From Eucommia ulmoides (taxonomy: Eukaryota > Streptophyta > Magnoliopsida > Garryales > Eucommiaceae), in the NCBI GenBank assembly GCA_016647705.1, contig CM028339.1, forward strand, positions 25,831,803 to 25,895,802: a DNA stretch of 64,000 nt, given 5' to 3'. The position numbers and the translations under genes are program-made. Positions 45,770-58,100 of the stretch are shown here, in pieces; position 1 is the first letter of the stretch; each line of letters starts with the position of its first letter. A model generated the notes under the pieces. The model made no database searches, was not told the origin of the DNA, and saw nothing but the letters and a program-made list of their open reading frames with translations.

Positions 45770-48700
45770 CTCTCCAAACTCAAGGCAGTAAATGAGATGT
45801 GAACTTGAGTTTGGAAACCAAAGAGTGAAAGCGTCCGGGTGGATAAATCTTAGTGAAAATATTTGTTGTCTAGTCGGTTGAACTAACGGATTGTAAACGA
45901 ATCGTATTTTGGAGAATGTAGTGACTGGTAGCGCGTAGATCACGTCGCTACTTTCACTGCAAGTGTACGGGTCAAGTTTTATAGAATAGGGAAGAGTAAG
46001 GGTTGTCGTATTCACAGGGATTGGATTAAATTATCGTTGAGTGTCGCATGTGTTATAATCGGACTTTATTTAGGCGACATAAATGTAGTGTATAATAATA
46101 ATTATACTAAACTAAATTAACTAATTATACTAATATAATAATATAGACGTTTATGGGAGTTTATTGTCTAGGGATTAACTTCGTCCATTTAAACATGTTC
46201 GTTTCAATCTAATTTACATTAATGGCGTTCATCATATCCGACAATATTTGTATCGAAATCTCACTCACTACCTCTCTCGAGTGTAAAGTGAGTGAATATG
46301 TGACTTCGCGTCAACGCCGAAGTCCCCCTCAATGTCTATACAACACTAAGCCACATGAGTCTAGCCCCAACGTCACGTATTGCACACTTTCTAATGTCCT
46401 CCCGAGTCATTAGATAGTCGCGCTGTGTTTAACCCTAGTTCGAATCCGGGATTACCTTTCCCGAGTATCAAACCTCGTATTCTCCATTATCATAACAAGC
46501 ATATAAACATGACAAAACGGTAAACATAATTAGATAAACATGAACAATTATTAACAAAACATCAATTTATTCAAACAACATTTTCGTTGAGTCAATCGCT
46601 CCCTAAATAATATATGTTTAGCTACACATGACCATGACCCTATATACAATAAAATACAAGCTAAACATATACAAATACAAACAAGGGTTTAAGAATAAAA
46701 GAGAGAAACAAGAGAGTTTAGCATTTATTCAAAAATGTAACGGTTCCACGTCTGTGATTTCCACTCCGAGTTTGATTTCTCTTCTTGAATTTGTGATCTC
46801 TCCTTGTTGGTATGTCCTTGGAGCTCTCAAGGGACTTCCAAAATGTTCTTTTGTATTGGGGTGAAGGGAAGATATATAAAGGGATCAAAATATCTAACAA
46901 AATATCCAAAAATATCTAAACTGTTTGCAGAGTGACCACTGCGGCGTTGGGAGTGGGAATGTCGGCTAACTTCACCGCTGCGGTATTGGAATGACTGCTG
47001 CGGCGGTGAAGATTCAGCAAACTCTGGACTTTCACCGCCGCGACAGTGGCCTGATCGCTGCGACCGTGAGATTTCTGTACTCCCAGCACTTTCACCGCCG
47101 TGGCAGTGGGTTTGCTGCTTTGAAATCTTGCATTTTTTCTTGTTTTCCCATCAGGCTTGCTCTGATATGATCGTTTAAGTACCATTTTTGTCCATTTTTA
47201 CCCCGAACACCTGATTCATAACAAAATAAATAAAAATATATTAAAACACTATAAAAATACTTGAAAACTACTCAAATCGGCTTGAAAATGTATAGACAAA
47301 TTACACCTATCAATGACGGATGAAGTGACAATCAATCTCGATGTGTTTTGTACGCTCGTGAAAGACATCATTGTAAGTGATCTAAATATCACTTCTATTG
47401 TCACAGTATAAAATAGTGGTAGTAGGAGAAGAGATTCTCATGTCAGCGAGGAGCCACTAAAGCCAACTTAGTTCTTGTGTTGCATAAGCCATAGCACGAT
47501 ATTCAGCTTTAATGCTGGAACGAGCAACTACAGTTTGCTTTTTACTGTGCCAAGAAATAAAAGAGTTGCCCAAGAAGAAACAATAACTAGTGGTTGATTA
47601 TCGGCGGTGGGATATCCTGCCTAATCAGTATCAGAATAAGCTTGTAAAGTAAGAGCAGACTAAGCTGAGAAATGAAGTCCATGAAATAAGATACCCTCGA
47701 TATACCGAATGATGTAAAGAACAGCCGAGTAATGAGTGTTCCGAGGAGCGGACAAGAACTGATTGACTTGATGAACGTCATAGGCGATGTCAGGATAAGT
47801 GATAGTGAGGTATACCAGACTTCCAACAAGTTGACAACATAGAGTGACATTCAAAAGTGGCGAACCATCTAGTAGGATGAGTCTGATATTCTGTTGTAGA
47901 GTAGTAGTGGCAGTGTTCGAGTCAATGATGCCAACCTTGCAAAGAAGATCTGGGGCATATTTGGCCTGAGAAAAAAATATTCATTTGAACTGGATGAGAC
48001 TTTGAGGTCAAGAAAATAGATAGCACAACAAGATCTTTCATCTCGAATTGTCTACTAAGAAACATTTTGAATTCAGAGATACCACGTAGATCATCCCCAG
48101 TAATAATCAAGTCATCCACATACAATAAAATAAGGATAATACCATTATTAGTGTGACGAATAACAGGGTTGAATCATGAGCACTAGATGTGAATCCAAAC
48201 TGAGAATGGTAGTGCTGAATTTTGCGAACCAGATATGTGGAGCTTGTTTCAAACCATATAAGGTACGACAAAGGTGGCAAACTTTATTTTGAGGGGAGAC
48301 TAGGCCAGTAGAAGTATGCATATAAATTTCCTCAAGAATATCGTCATTGAGAAATGCATTTTTGACATCCATCCGAAAGAGAGTCAATTTTCGAATGGCG
48401 GTGACAACAAGAAGAGTACGGACAGATGTGAGCCACGCCACTAGAGCAAATATCTCTTCATAGTCAATACCATATTCTTGAGCAAATTCCTTAACGACAA
48501 GTCGGGTTTTGTATCATTCAACAGAACCATCAGAAATTGTTTTGATCTTAAACACTCATTTGCACCCAATGAGAGTTTTCCCAGGGGGAAGATTAACAAT
48601 ATTCCAGGTGTGAATTTTAGTGAGAGCCTGAAGTTTTTCGTCCATTGTTTTCTGTCAAAAAATATTAGTACTAGCCTCCTTATAGGATTTAGCTGGTGAA

Positions 48701-50464
48701 AATCAATGAAAATCAGTGAGATAAGTTAGATCATGAGTTACCCTGGTAGAGCGGCGGGAGTGATCTGGAGCGTGGGTCTCAGAGGCAGTTGATACAGAAT
48801 CACTGGCCACAAGAGAAGTTTCAGGCATAGTCGATGGAGTTGGAGGGGTGAAATCAACTGGTGGTTCTGGAGTGAGTTCAGCTGGTGGTTCTAGAGTGGA
48901 CTCAGCATAAGATATAAGACTGGGCTCAATTAGTGATGCTGGAGTGGACTCAACAGTACTTGAAATTGTATCCTCAGGAAACAACTCAATAGATGAATCA
49001 GTAAAGAATTTGGAGTTGGTGATAGTTGACATGTCAAATAGCCGTAAGGGAAAAAAATATTTGACGTTCCTAAAAAATGACATAACGAGAGATACGAAAA
49101 GTTTTAGAAATGGGATCCCAGAACCGATACCTTTTATGTTCAATGCTATATCCAAGAAAACAATACAGGCGAGCCCTTGGTTCTAGTTTGTTATGTTCAT
49201 GTAGTTTGAGAAGAACAAAACAAGTGTAACCTCTGAGTTCAGAGCAATCAGGAGGTTTACCGAAAAGACGCTCAAATAGAGACTGGTGCTAGATTGTAGC
49301 GGAAGGGATACAGTTTATTGTGTATACGACGGTGAAGGCAGCATCACCCTAAAAACGCTTAGTACAGGATGAAGAAATGAGGAGAGCAAGAACTGTGTCA
49401 AGAATATGTCTATGTTTGTGTTCGGATCGTCCATTTTGTTGGGATGTGCTAGGACACGAGCAATGGGAGAGCGTGCCATTTTTGCGAAGTAAGTTGAGAA
49501 AGGCACAATCCTTGTATTCCATTGCATTATCTGTGCAAAAAACTTTGATATTTCTAGAAAATTGAATTTAAGCCATAGAGGAAAACTCAAAATATATTTA
49601 GAATAATTCAGATCGATGTTTCATAATAAACAACCATGTATATCAAAAGTAGTTGTCCATAAAGATAACAAAATAACGATAACCACCCATCGAGGCATGA
49701 GGAGAAGATCCTCAAATATCATAATGAATTAGATCAAAGAGTGTAAGGGAAATAGACTGACTCTCATTGAAATGTATGGTTGGTTGTTTTGCAAGTTGGC
49801 AATGGATACATTTGAAGGACTCATGCTGAACTGAACCTAACTGGTCGCTAGCAATAAGTGATTTGAGTCGGTTAGATGAAGTGTAGCCTAACCGTGAATG
49901 CCAAATATGGGATGGTGATAGAAACAATGGTGGTTGTGGAGATAAGGGCGATAATGAGGAGCAGAACAATGGTGGTAGTGAGGTTGCACATGTTGATGAA
50001 AGGACATGTGGTTGTGGTGGTAGTGGGGTTTGAGATGGAAGGTGCAAACTGCTGAGTTCAAATAGACGTCCAACTTTATGACCAGTCCCAAGGGTTTCTT
50101 TTGTCCGAGGATCCTGCACACGATAACCATTATTAGAAAATATGGCTTCAAATTCCAATTCACAAAGTTGCCTAATAGACAAGAGATTTAAGTTGAACTT
50201 TGGAATTAAATACATGTCAGGACTAGAAAGATGAGAAGTAGAAACCTGACCGGTATGAGTAACACGCATTTGAGAACCATTAATGGTATGAATACTAGGG
50301 GTATTCATATAAGATAGTTTGGTTGAGAAAATATTGAGATTAGATGTCATATGATTGTAACAAGGAGAATCAAACAACCAAGAAGAGTTACCTGTAGTAA
50401 GTGAGAGAGTAGGAGAAAGATTTATACCATTCTTGGAGAAAATATGATGGAAGAGTGAAGCCAT
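45770..50464 (-). pseudogene. copia pol of the third element, disrupted
   Basis: Protease and pre-integrase region at 49712-50464: WLFDSPCYNHMTS in place of the active-site motif DSG, then HIWHSRLGYTS and CIHCQLAKQ (zinc HHCC kept). Integrase remnants run 49150-49700. A Ser/Pro/Thr-rich hinge is at 48703-49155. Reverse transcriptase has VKNAFLNDDILEEIYM, LYGLKQAPHIWFAKF (48148-48441) and MYVDDLIITGDD (48125). RNase H has HSKKQTVVARSS-like and HERTKHIEIDCHFI phrases at 47340-47560 and, beyond the nested LTR, HPDAFTLWFPNSSS at about 45800. Frameshifts and stops separate the blocks. Confidence 0.85.
45926..47312 (-). mobile_element. Solo LTR of Athila-type superfamily nested in copia RNase H
   Basis: 1387 bases starting TGATAGGTGTAATTTG and ending CTACCA on the minus strand. 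Flanks are GTGAC (45921-45925) and ATGAC (47313-47317), a target duplication with one mismatch. Removing it rejoins the RNase H reading of the host copia element. It carries the conserved block GCGACGTGATCTACGCGCTACCA and a GC-rich palindrome cluster (46935-47115). It is closer to the solo LTR at 40886 than to LTRs A-C. Confidence 0.86.
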
Positions 50465-50994
50465 ATCTACAATAGATATGGTAACAGTAGTGAATGTAGG
50501 ATCTAAACCTCATTTGGCATTAAGAATGATCGAAGAAGTGCAACCCGTAAACATCGTTGTTGAATTGGATCAACAATATACAACAAGGTATGATATAAGA
50601 TATGCATATAAAGAAACTGCTACCACGGATGGATTCAGAATGCTAAAATTGTCCAAGAACCGGTCTATACACGTGAAGAACTGATTGAGAACCCCTTGGA
50701 CCAATCAAATCTCCATGATTAATCGAATCAACAATATAAAGAGAACTATATTATATGATCCGAATTTAATAAAACGGATATCACAGATAAATCCGTGTCG
50801 AGACTCTATTGGCGATGGTTTTAATGGTGTTGTGATTGTCTTTTCGTGAAGGTGTTGATGTGATGAAAATTGATTTTGGAGCAGTGGTGAGATCGTAACA
50901 TTCAACAGATGTAACGGTGAGGAGAAAGGCTTAGGATTAGGGTTTCAAAAATTTTAATAAGAACATGGCTAAGAAACATTGGCTTTTAATACCA

Positions 50995-51168
50995 TGTTAG
51001 AATAATTGAGAAGTGGAATGGTAAACATGAAACAATTGTATTGATATTCAGGAAAATAGTGTACATTACAGATATATACAATATGAATATTTATAGAGAA
51101 CTAAGGGAACCCTATGATTAGGGTTTTGACCTAATGAGTTAAGCCCATATATTACATTAACATTAACA
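50995..51168 (-). repeat. 5' LTR of the third copia element
   Basis: Shows scattered substitutions relative to 45594-45766, for example GAAAACTGG against GAGAAGTGG and TAGGGTACAT against TAGTGTACAT. Ends exactly at the decayed primer site 50994. Confidence 0.85.
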
Positions 51169-51173
51169 ATAAG

Positions 51174-51464
51174 GATCTACCATAGGGATTGCTTACTTGG
51201 GATTATTATCTAATTAGATCTAAACACTTAAAATTAAATTTGATACTCTGGATTTATGAATTTGAAAATCATTTTTCAAAATTCGTGTGTTTTAAACTTG
51301 AGTATTATATAAATTAAAAGAAGTTAAACTATTTTATCAGTTTTGTCTAAATTATCTATTTATGTGCTTCATTGATTTAAACTAGATAAATTAAACACGA
51401 ATTTGAAATTGAATATCTTTTGATCGTGTATACTTCTGAAATTATATTATTTGACTTTTATTAG
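51174..51464. other. AT-rich spacer
   Basis: No feature recognised. Confidence 0.4.
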
Positions 51465-51890
51465 TGTTGGTAGAAAGTCAGAGGTTGTTTTTTTCTTTTT
51501 TTTTTTTTTTTTTTTGGATGAGTTGTACTTTGAATTTAAGTGTAACTAATCCTAGTGACAATGTTTTTGATTATAAGGAGAACTTATTAAAATTGAGTGT
51601 GAAATTTTGATTCTCACCTAAGAAGATGATCTAAATATTAATGGATTAATATCTTTGCAAGAGCTCAAAAGATAAGATGTAAACAAGAGTACCTTATCAA
51701 ACTATTATAAAATTACATTGTCAATATCTCTAAGCGTTCTCTATGTGATTGTGTTTTTATTTGGTTTATTTTAGAACGCTTCCGTTAAGCGATAACATCC
51801 AATAAAAGTTAAATATGTCACAACTATTTAGATTTAATTTTTAAAACTATCCAATTTACCTCATCTCTTGAATAGTCCATTGGGCCAACA
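51465..51890 (+). repeat. LTR-like block (TGTTGG...CCAACA)
   Basis: 426 bases with matching TG...CA termini. The end (CCAATTTACCTCATCTCTTG, then GGGCCAACA) resembles the U5 end of the LTR at 1-1089. No target duplication, primer site or internal domain is visible, so it is a tentative solo LTR. Confidence 0.45.
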
Positions 51891-52201
51891 TCCTGATTTT
51901 TAATAATTTTTGGTAATTATAAAATTGCTAATATCCAAAAATTTTGTTTGTGATTGTACAATACAATGTACTGCAAAATTATGTGAAAAGCATTCAAATA
52001 AAAATTTAGAATAAAGCTTATGATCCTAGCATTAATTAAATCCTTTCCATAACCCAAATATAACATGCGAAGTGATCCAGCAAAAACTAATCATACAACT
52101 ACAACAAAACAAAGCCATAAGCAGCCTGGGACACAAAAAGAAAGGCATTTCTGCTCTTGGAGTCTTGGTTTTTGACAAGATTATTAGAGGCTTTCAAACT
52201 T

Positions 52202-53398
52202 CTAAATGGGTTGGGAGAGCAAATGCCTAGCCTTCATCTTGTTGATGGCACTCGCAGGCTTGGGACATGTCGCAGTGCAATTCTTTATCGTCCTGCACCG
52301 GTATAACCGCCTTTGATCTTCCGTTAACGCCTGTACCCTCTCCTCCGTGTAATCATCCCGGCTGCATTTAAATAACAATAAAACAATCAACCATTTCTTG
52401 AAAGCTACATTGCTGTTAAGGCCAAAGACATAACCTTTCATTTTTTAGTAACTCGAGCTACATAATTGAAGTCCCAAAGCCACGGAAAAAGAGAAAAATG
52501 AGACATACTGTTTATTCTTGCAGAAACTGAGTAGAAAGTTACAGTATAAAGACCTAAGAACGACAATTATTTACAACAAAAAAGAATAAAAAGACTATTG
52601 TACCCTTTATACAAAATAAATATAAGAGATTCTTATTATATTGTCCATTTTTTGTTTTTAAATTTTTTATTGTATTTTTTAGTCCTTACCAACTCATTTT
52701 TTAAGTCTACCAATATTTTAGTTATTGATAAGGACTAAAAATTTATTCAAAGAACTAAAAAATAATGAAAAAGAAAAAATGAAGAAAAAAAATTGTAATT
52801 AACTTATTTCAAGAACAAACTACTCCTCCCCCTATATATAATAACTCTTACGGTCTTACCATACCTGTCGGAGACCCAACGATAGGCATGGAGTAATGCA
52901 GCAGGTCCAAGGAACTCGTCGGGTTTCCACCAGTAGCAAGGGCATGAAGTACTACATGAAGCACAAAGTATGCACTCATACAATTCGTCTAGTCTCTTCC
53001 TCTCTGTAGGAGTTTACCTGTATTCTTGCCCATCCTCCGGGCGCTTTCTTGTTTTTAGCCACGGCTCTATTGACCTGCACCAAACACCAGCTCAAGCTGC
53101 TCTACAAATCTTAATAAGTGAAAAAAAAAAAAGGATTTTTCTTTTTCCTGATTTGTTACCTGTACTGATGGTAGAAATTGGTGAGATCAACGACCAAATC
53201 TTTGATGACAAACATATGGGGAAGAGGTGTAATGGTGGTGGGCTTAGTGGTGTCGGTGTCAATGGGCTTAAGACACACCACCATGTTCGTATCGTCTATG
53301 TTCATTGCACACGATCCACATATGCCTTCTCGGCATGACCTCTGATAGCTCAAGCTGGAGTCATCCTCCTCCTTTATCTTCTGCAATGCATCCAAAAC
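52202..53398 (-). pseudogene. SDH2: Succinate dehydrogenase iron-sulfur subunit remnant (exons 2-4)
   Basis: Three exons with GT-AG introns and matching phases: 53160-53398, 52865-53074 and 52202-52361. In complex II this subunit carries electrons from FAD to ubiquinone through three Fe-S clusters. Ligand motifs are all present: CREGICGSC with a later Cys for the [2Fe-2S] centre, [11 protein letters not shown] for [4Fe-4S], and [12 protein letters not shown] for [3Fe-4S]. Damage: an in-frame TAA at 53014-53016 where the family has Gln (EYR-Q), and loss of three residues after the last ligand (CPKPAS where CPKGLNP-type sequence is usual). The first exon (presequence and N-terminal beta region) is not found before the copia element that begins 258 bases upstream. 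Splice sites are intact, so the locus died recently or the stop is an assembly error. Confidence 0.85.
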
Positions 53399-53656
53399 CT
53401 ATTGATGGAAAAAAATATATGGGAAATTAATACTCATTTAACAACGATGTTCGAATTAGGGCTTTGAACTTTTGTATCAAAAAATTCTGGTGATTTAATC
53501 CCTTTTTTTTTTAATTGCATATTTTTGTTGTTTGGTCTGCCCACTCAAATTTCAAGTGTACCTTTCTTCCACTATGGATGGCCACAATGTATTTAATGAT
53601 GCATTAATATGTTATACTTTCAATTCCTTAATTCCCGACAATTTTTCTACATATTT

Positions 53657-53796
53657 CGGTTATAGGGTATTTATGTCTTTCCTGTACGGTTTAGAGTTTG
53701 TTGTATGGTTTGCTAATTTTTACTATAAATAGTGGAAGAGGCTAACATAATAGTTAAGTCGTCTCATTCTTTTCATACTCTTCTTTTACTTTAACA
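53657..53796 (+). repeat. 5' LTR of the second copia element
   Basis: 140 bases with TATA box CTATAAATAGTGG at about 53723. Shares GGGTATTTATGTCTTT and the terminal CTTTTACTTTAACA with the 3' LTR. Confidence 0.85.
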
Positions 53797-54112
53797 TGGT
53801 ATCAGAGCAGATTATGGGACATTAATCTCATAGATCTATTCAACCATTTTTTATCTTCCCTTTTTTCTCTTTCAATTTCCCTCACCATCCGTACGAAAAA
53901 AAAAAAAAGAGGTTTCAAAAACCCTAGCTTTCGATCAGAAACACAACCCTAGTAGCCGAAACCCTTGCAGCCGTCGATCAGAAACCCTAACCACGCCTCC
54001 ATCGTCATCGCAAAGCCCCGTCGACGCCTAGCCGTTATCGCAAAGCCATGTCGACGCCTTCCCCATTGTCGACGTCAAGATCCACACCTCCATCACCTTC
54101 GCAGACCAGTTG

Positions 54113-55176
54113 CGACACCTTCCCCACTATCGTTGTCAAGATCTAAGCCTCCACCAACTTCGCAGTCTACAACCGACCATCGCCGGCAGTCCTCTGTCTA
54201 GATCCGATAGCAGTCCACAACCGACCATCGCGCTCCCTTTGGCAGACATTTGTGAGTCCACTTCATTTAAGTGGTGTTGGTTTGTTTCCTTTGCCCAAAT
54301 TGTTATTTATTAGTTGTTGTATTGACGGGCACTAATGTCGACGGCTATCCCCCAACCATTAACAATCCGCAAGTTAAACGACACCTTCCCCACTATCGTT
54401 GTCAAGATCTAAGCCTCCACCAACTTCGCAGTCTACAACCGACCATCGCCGGCAGTCCTCTGTCTAGATCCGATAGCAGTCCACAACCGACCATCGCGCT
54501 CCCTTTGGCAGACATTTGTGAGTCCACTTCATTTAAGTGGTGTTGGTTTGTTTCCTTTGCCCAAATTGTTATTTATTAGTTGTTGTATTGACGGGCACTA
54601 ATGTCGACGGCTATCCCCCAACCATTAACAATCCGCAAGTTAAACGACACCTTCCCCACTATCGTTGTCAAGATCTAAGCCTCCACCAACTTCGCAGTCT
54701 ACAACCGACCATCGCCGGCAGTCCTCTGTCTAGATCCGATAGCAGTCCACAACCGACCATCGCGCTCCCTTTGGCAGACATTTGTGAGTCCACTTCATTT
54801 AAGTGGTGTTGGTTTGTTTCCTTTGCCCAAATTGTTATTTATTAGTTGTTGTATTGACGGGCACTAATGTCGACGGCTATCCCCCAACCATTAACAATCC
54901 GCAAGTTAAACGACACCTTCCCCACTATCGTTGTCAAGATCTAAGCCTCCACCAACTTCGCAGTCTACAACCAACCATCGCCGGCAGTCCTCTGTCTAGA
55001 TCCGATAGCAGTCCACAACCGACCATCGCGCTCCCTTTGGCAGACATTTGTGAGTCCACTTCATTTAAGTGGTGTTGGTTTGTTTCCCTTACCCAAATTG
55101 TTATTTATTAGTTGTTGTATTGACGGGCACTAATGTCGACGGCTATTCCCCAACCATTAACAATCCGCAAGTGAAA
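54113..55176 (+). repeat. Four tandem copies of a 266-bp leader/gag-start unit
   Basis: Units start at 54113, 54379, 54645 and 54911. They are nearly identical; the last differs at a few sites (for example TTTCCCTTACCC for TTTCCTTTGCCC, and GTGAAAC for GTTAAAC). Each unit ends with the first 15 codons of gag (MSTAIPQPLTIRKLN), so the start of gag is present four times and only the last is joined to the rest. The repeating open frames seen here are a by-product of the repeat. Confidence 0.96.
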
Positions 55177-58100
55177 CGGGACCAATTATTTAAATTGGTC
55201 CAAGACTGTGAAAATAACCCTTACCGGATAAGGGAAACACCGTCATCTCACAGAATCTGCCTCGGCAGAAGATAATAAGTATGAGGAATGGATTCAAGCT
55301 GATGCGCAGATTGTAGCGTCATTGCGGAATTCGATAGAACCTCAAGTTGTTGATCTTTGTACTCATCTAGATACGTGTAAAGCCATATGAGAGTATCTTC
55401 GTATGTTATATTCCAATAATCTCACTAAGATGTATGATTTATCGGTCGAGTACTTCCAACGTCAGCAAGGAACGCAATCCATTACAGATTATTGTTCCAC
55501 ATTCAACAGCCTTTATGAGAAGTTAAATACTATTCTACCGATAACTATCGATCCGAAAGAAATGCAAAAACAACGTGAGCAGATGGCTGTCATAGAGTTC
55601 TTAACTGAATTACACCCAGAATTTAAACCGGTTCGATCTCATATTCTTTCTAGTGCTACTCTCCCCACTATCACTGAAATATATTCTCGCGTCTCGTGTA
55701 GCACTACCAAGGACAGTATTTTTGGCTCGAGTTCATCTGTACCATTTGAGCATTCGGCACTTGTTACTCAGATTCCTACACGAAATCAAGGTGATCAACT
55801 CAGTGATGGTTATGGTGGTTCCTCTTGTGGTGGCCGTGGTGATGGGCCTCGGGGTGGACGTAGTCATAGTGGTCATGGTCGTGGCTCACATCGTCAGTGC
55901 TCCTTTTGTGGAAAGGAGAATCATACTAGAGAAACATGTTGAGATTTAGTTGGCCGTCCACCCAAATTTGCCAATGCAATGACATCTGATCCAAATAATC
56001 CTACTATTCCAGAATCTCAGGCGACCAAGGACATCTCTGATGAAGATTATGCTCAATTCCTTCAATATAAGGCATCTCAGCAGGCATCTTTTCCCATTGA
56101 TTCTTTAGCTCAACGAGGTAATTCCACTGCTTGTCTTTCCATTCGCCCTTCCCCTCCCACAACCTCGGTCATAGATTATGTGTCACTGATCACATGTCAG
56201 GTACATCTTCCTTATTTACACATATTCAATCATCTTCTTCGTTGTCTCCTATTACAGTTGTTGATGGTTCCACTGTCCCTATCCGTGGCATTGGTACAGT
56301 AGAACTCTCACCCTCTTTATCTCTATCCTCTGTCTTATATATTCCTTCGTTTTCTTTTAATTTGATATCAGTCAGTAAGTTTACCAAATATCTTAATTGT
56401 TCTGTATCATTTTTTCCTGATTCTGTTATTCTCCAGGATTTGAGGACGCGGAAGATAATTGGCACAGGGCATGAGGAAAATGACCTTTTATTACTTTGAT
56501 GATCACGACGAGAGTCCTGCTAACCCACCTACTGCCTGCCCTGCTGTTACATCCGCTCACCAGATCCATTGTCGCCTCGGTCATCCCTGCCTTGGCAACC
56601 TCAAGTTACTTGTTCCTAATTTAAGTTATTTGTCATCGTTAAAGTGTGAGTCTTATCAATTGAGTAAGCATCATCATATTTCATTTGTTTCCCCAGCTCA
56701 TGTTCGAGCATCGAGTCCTTTTAATTTAGTTCATTCAGATGTTTGGGGTCCTCATGTTACTTCTACATTAGGTTTTCATTATTTTGTCACATTTGTGGAT
56801 GATCATATGAGAGTATCTTCGTAATAATAATACTCAAGAATACTTTTCTCAACCATTTACTTCATTTATGTCGCACTCTGGTATCTTGCATCAGTCTTCT
56901 TGTCCTCACACACCGCAGCAAAATGGAGTTGTTGAGCGTAAGAATTGATATTTTCTAGAAGTAGCCCGTACTCTTCTTCTTGAGATGAACGTTCTCAAAC
57001 ACTTCTGAGGCAATGCGGTTCTTATAACTTGCTTCCTAATCAACCAGATTTCGTCCTCTACACTAAATAGCAAGGTTCCCCATTTTATTCTTTTTCCTCG
57101 TTCACCCTTGTTTAGTTTACCTCCTCGAATATTTGGGTGTATTTATTTTGTTCATCAGTTGATTCCCGGCAAGGACAAGTTAGATTCTTGTGCCTTAAAA
57201 TGTGTTTTCCTCGGTTATTCTCGCACACAAAAGGGTTATCGATGTTATAGTACATCATTACGTCGCTCCTTTGTGTGTGCAGATGTTACATTCTTTGAGT
57301 CCACCCCTTACTTTTCTGCCCCATCCTCTCGAGATGATCTGGATGTTACACTTCCTTTGCCAAGTGTACCAAACCCTACACTATCTTCCTCTACTCCAGA
57401 TCCTATCCCGTCTCGTCGTTCTTCAGCTCCTTTGCAGATATACTCTCGTCGCCATAAGGTAGCCTCCACTATCGCGCCCATCGATTCTGTGTCCTTAGAT
57501 TTTTCTCCAGTTGACCCATCCATGTCTGACCTGGCCATGCCTATTGCCATCTGGAAAGGTAAGCACACCTGTACTAACCATCATATTTCCAACTTTGTCT
57601 CATATCCACACCTATCTCCTTCATACTCCTCTTTTGTTGCATCTCTGTCCTCTATTTCTATTCCTAAGTTTGTTTTAGAGGCCCTCAATTGGTTAGGCAA
57701 AAACAATGGAAGAAGAAAAGCTTGCCTTACATCAGAATGGCACTTGGGATCTCGTATCGCTTTCGCCTGACAAAACTATAGTTGGATGTAAATGGGTGTA
57801 CACTATTAAAGTTCATCTGGATGGCACCATTGATCGATTCAAGGCTCTTCTAGTTGCTAAAGGCTATACTCAGGTATACGGTCTTGATTACTATGAGACA
57901 TTTTCTCCAGTTGCCAAGCTCGTTTTTGTTCGTTTGTTCATCTCTCTGGCCGCCACTTTTCGTTGGTCATTATATCAGCTCGATATCAAGATACTTTCTT
58001 AAATCGCGATTTGACTAAAAAATATATATGGAGCAACCTCCTAGGTTTGTTGCTCAAGGGGAGTCTGATTTAGTATGTTGATTGAAGAAATCTATTTATG

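Larger units (their letters stand above)
45594..51168 (-). mobile_element. Ty1/copia element (third), with nested solo LTR
   Basis: Flanked by ATAAG (45589-45593 and 51169-51173). LTRs at 45594-45766 and 50995-51168 begin TGTTAATGTTAATG or TGTTAATATTAATG and end CTAACA on the minus strand. The primer site next to the 5' LTR is a decayed Met-type sequence (TGGTATTAAAAGCC). A purine tract GGAGAGAGA abuts the 3' LTR. Protease, integrase, reverse transcriptase and RNase H follow in copia order. It is a different family from the copies at 12041 and 53657. gag is nearly all missing. A gypsy-type solo LTR lies inside RNase H. Confidence 0.92.

Noticed and set aside
54271..55111. Three identical 102-codon open frames in a row, suggesting a repeated gene or small protein family
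   Set aside because: They are the same chance frame read from each 266-bp leader repeat; the biologically meaningful frame is the gag start within each unit.
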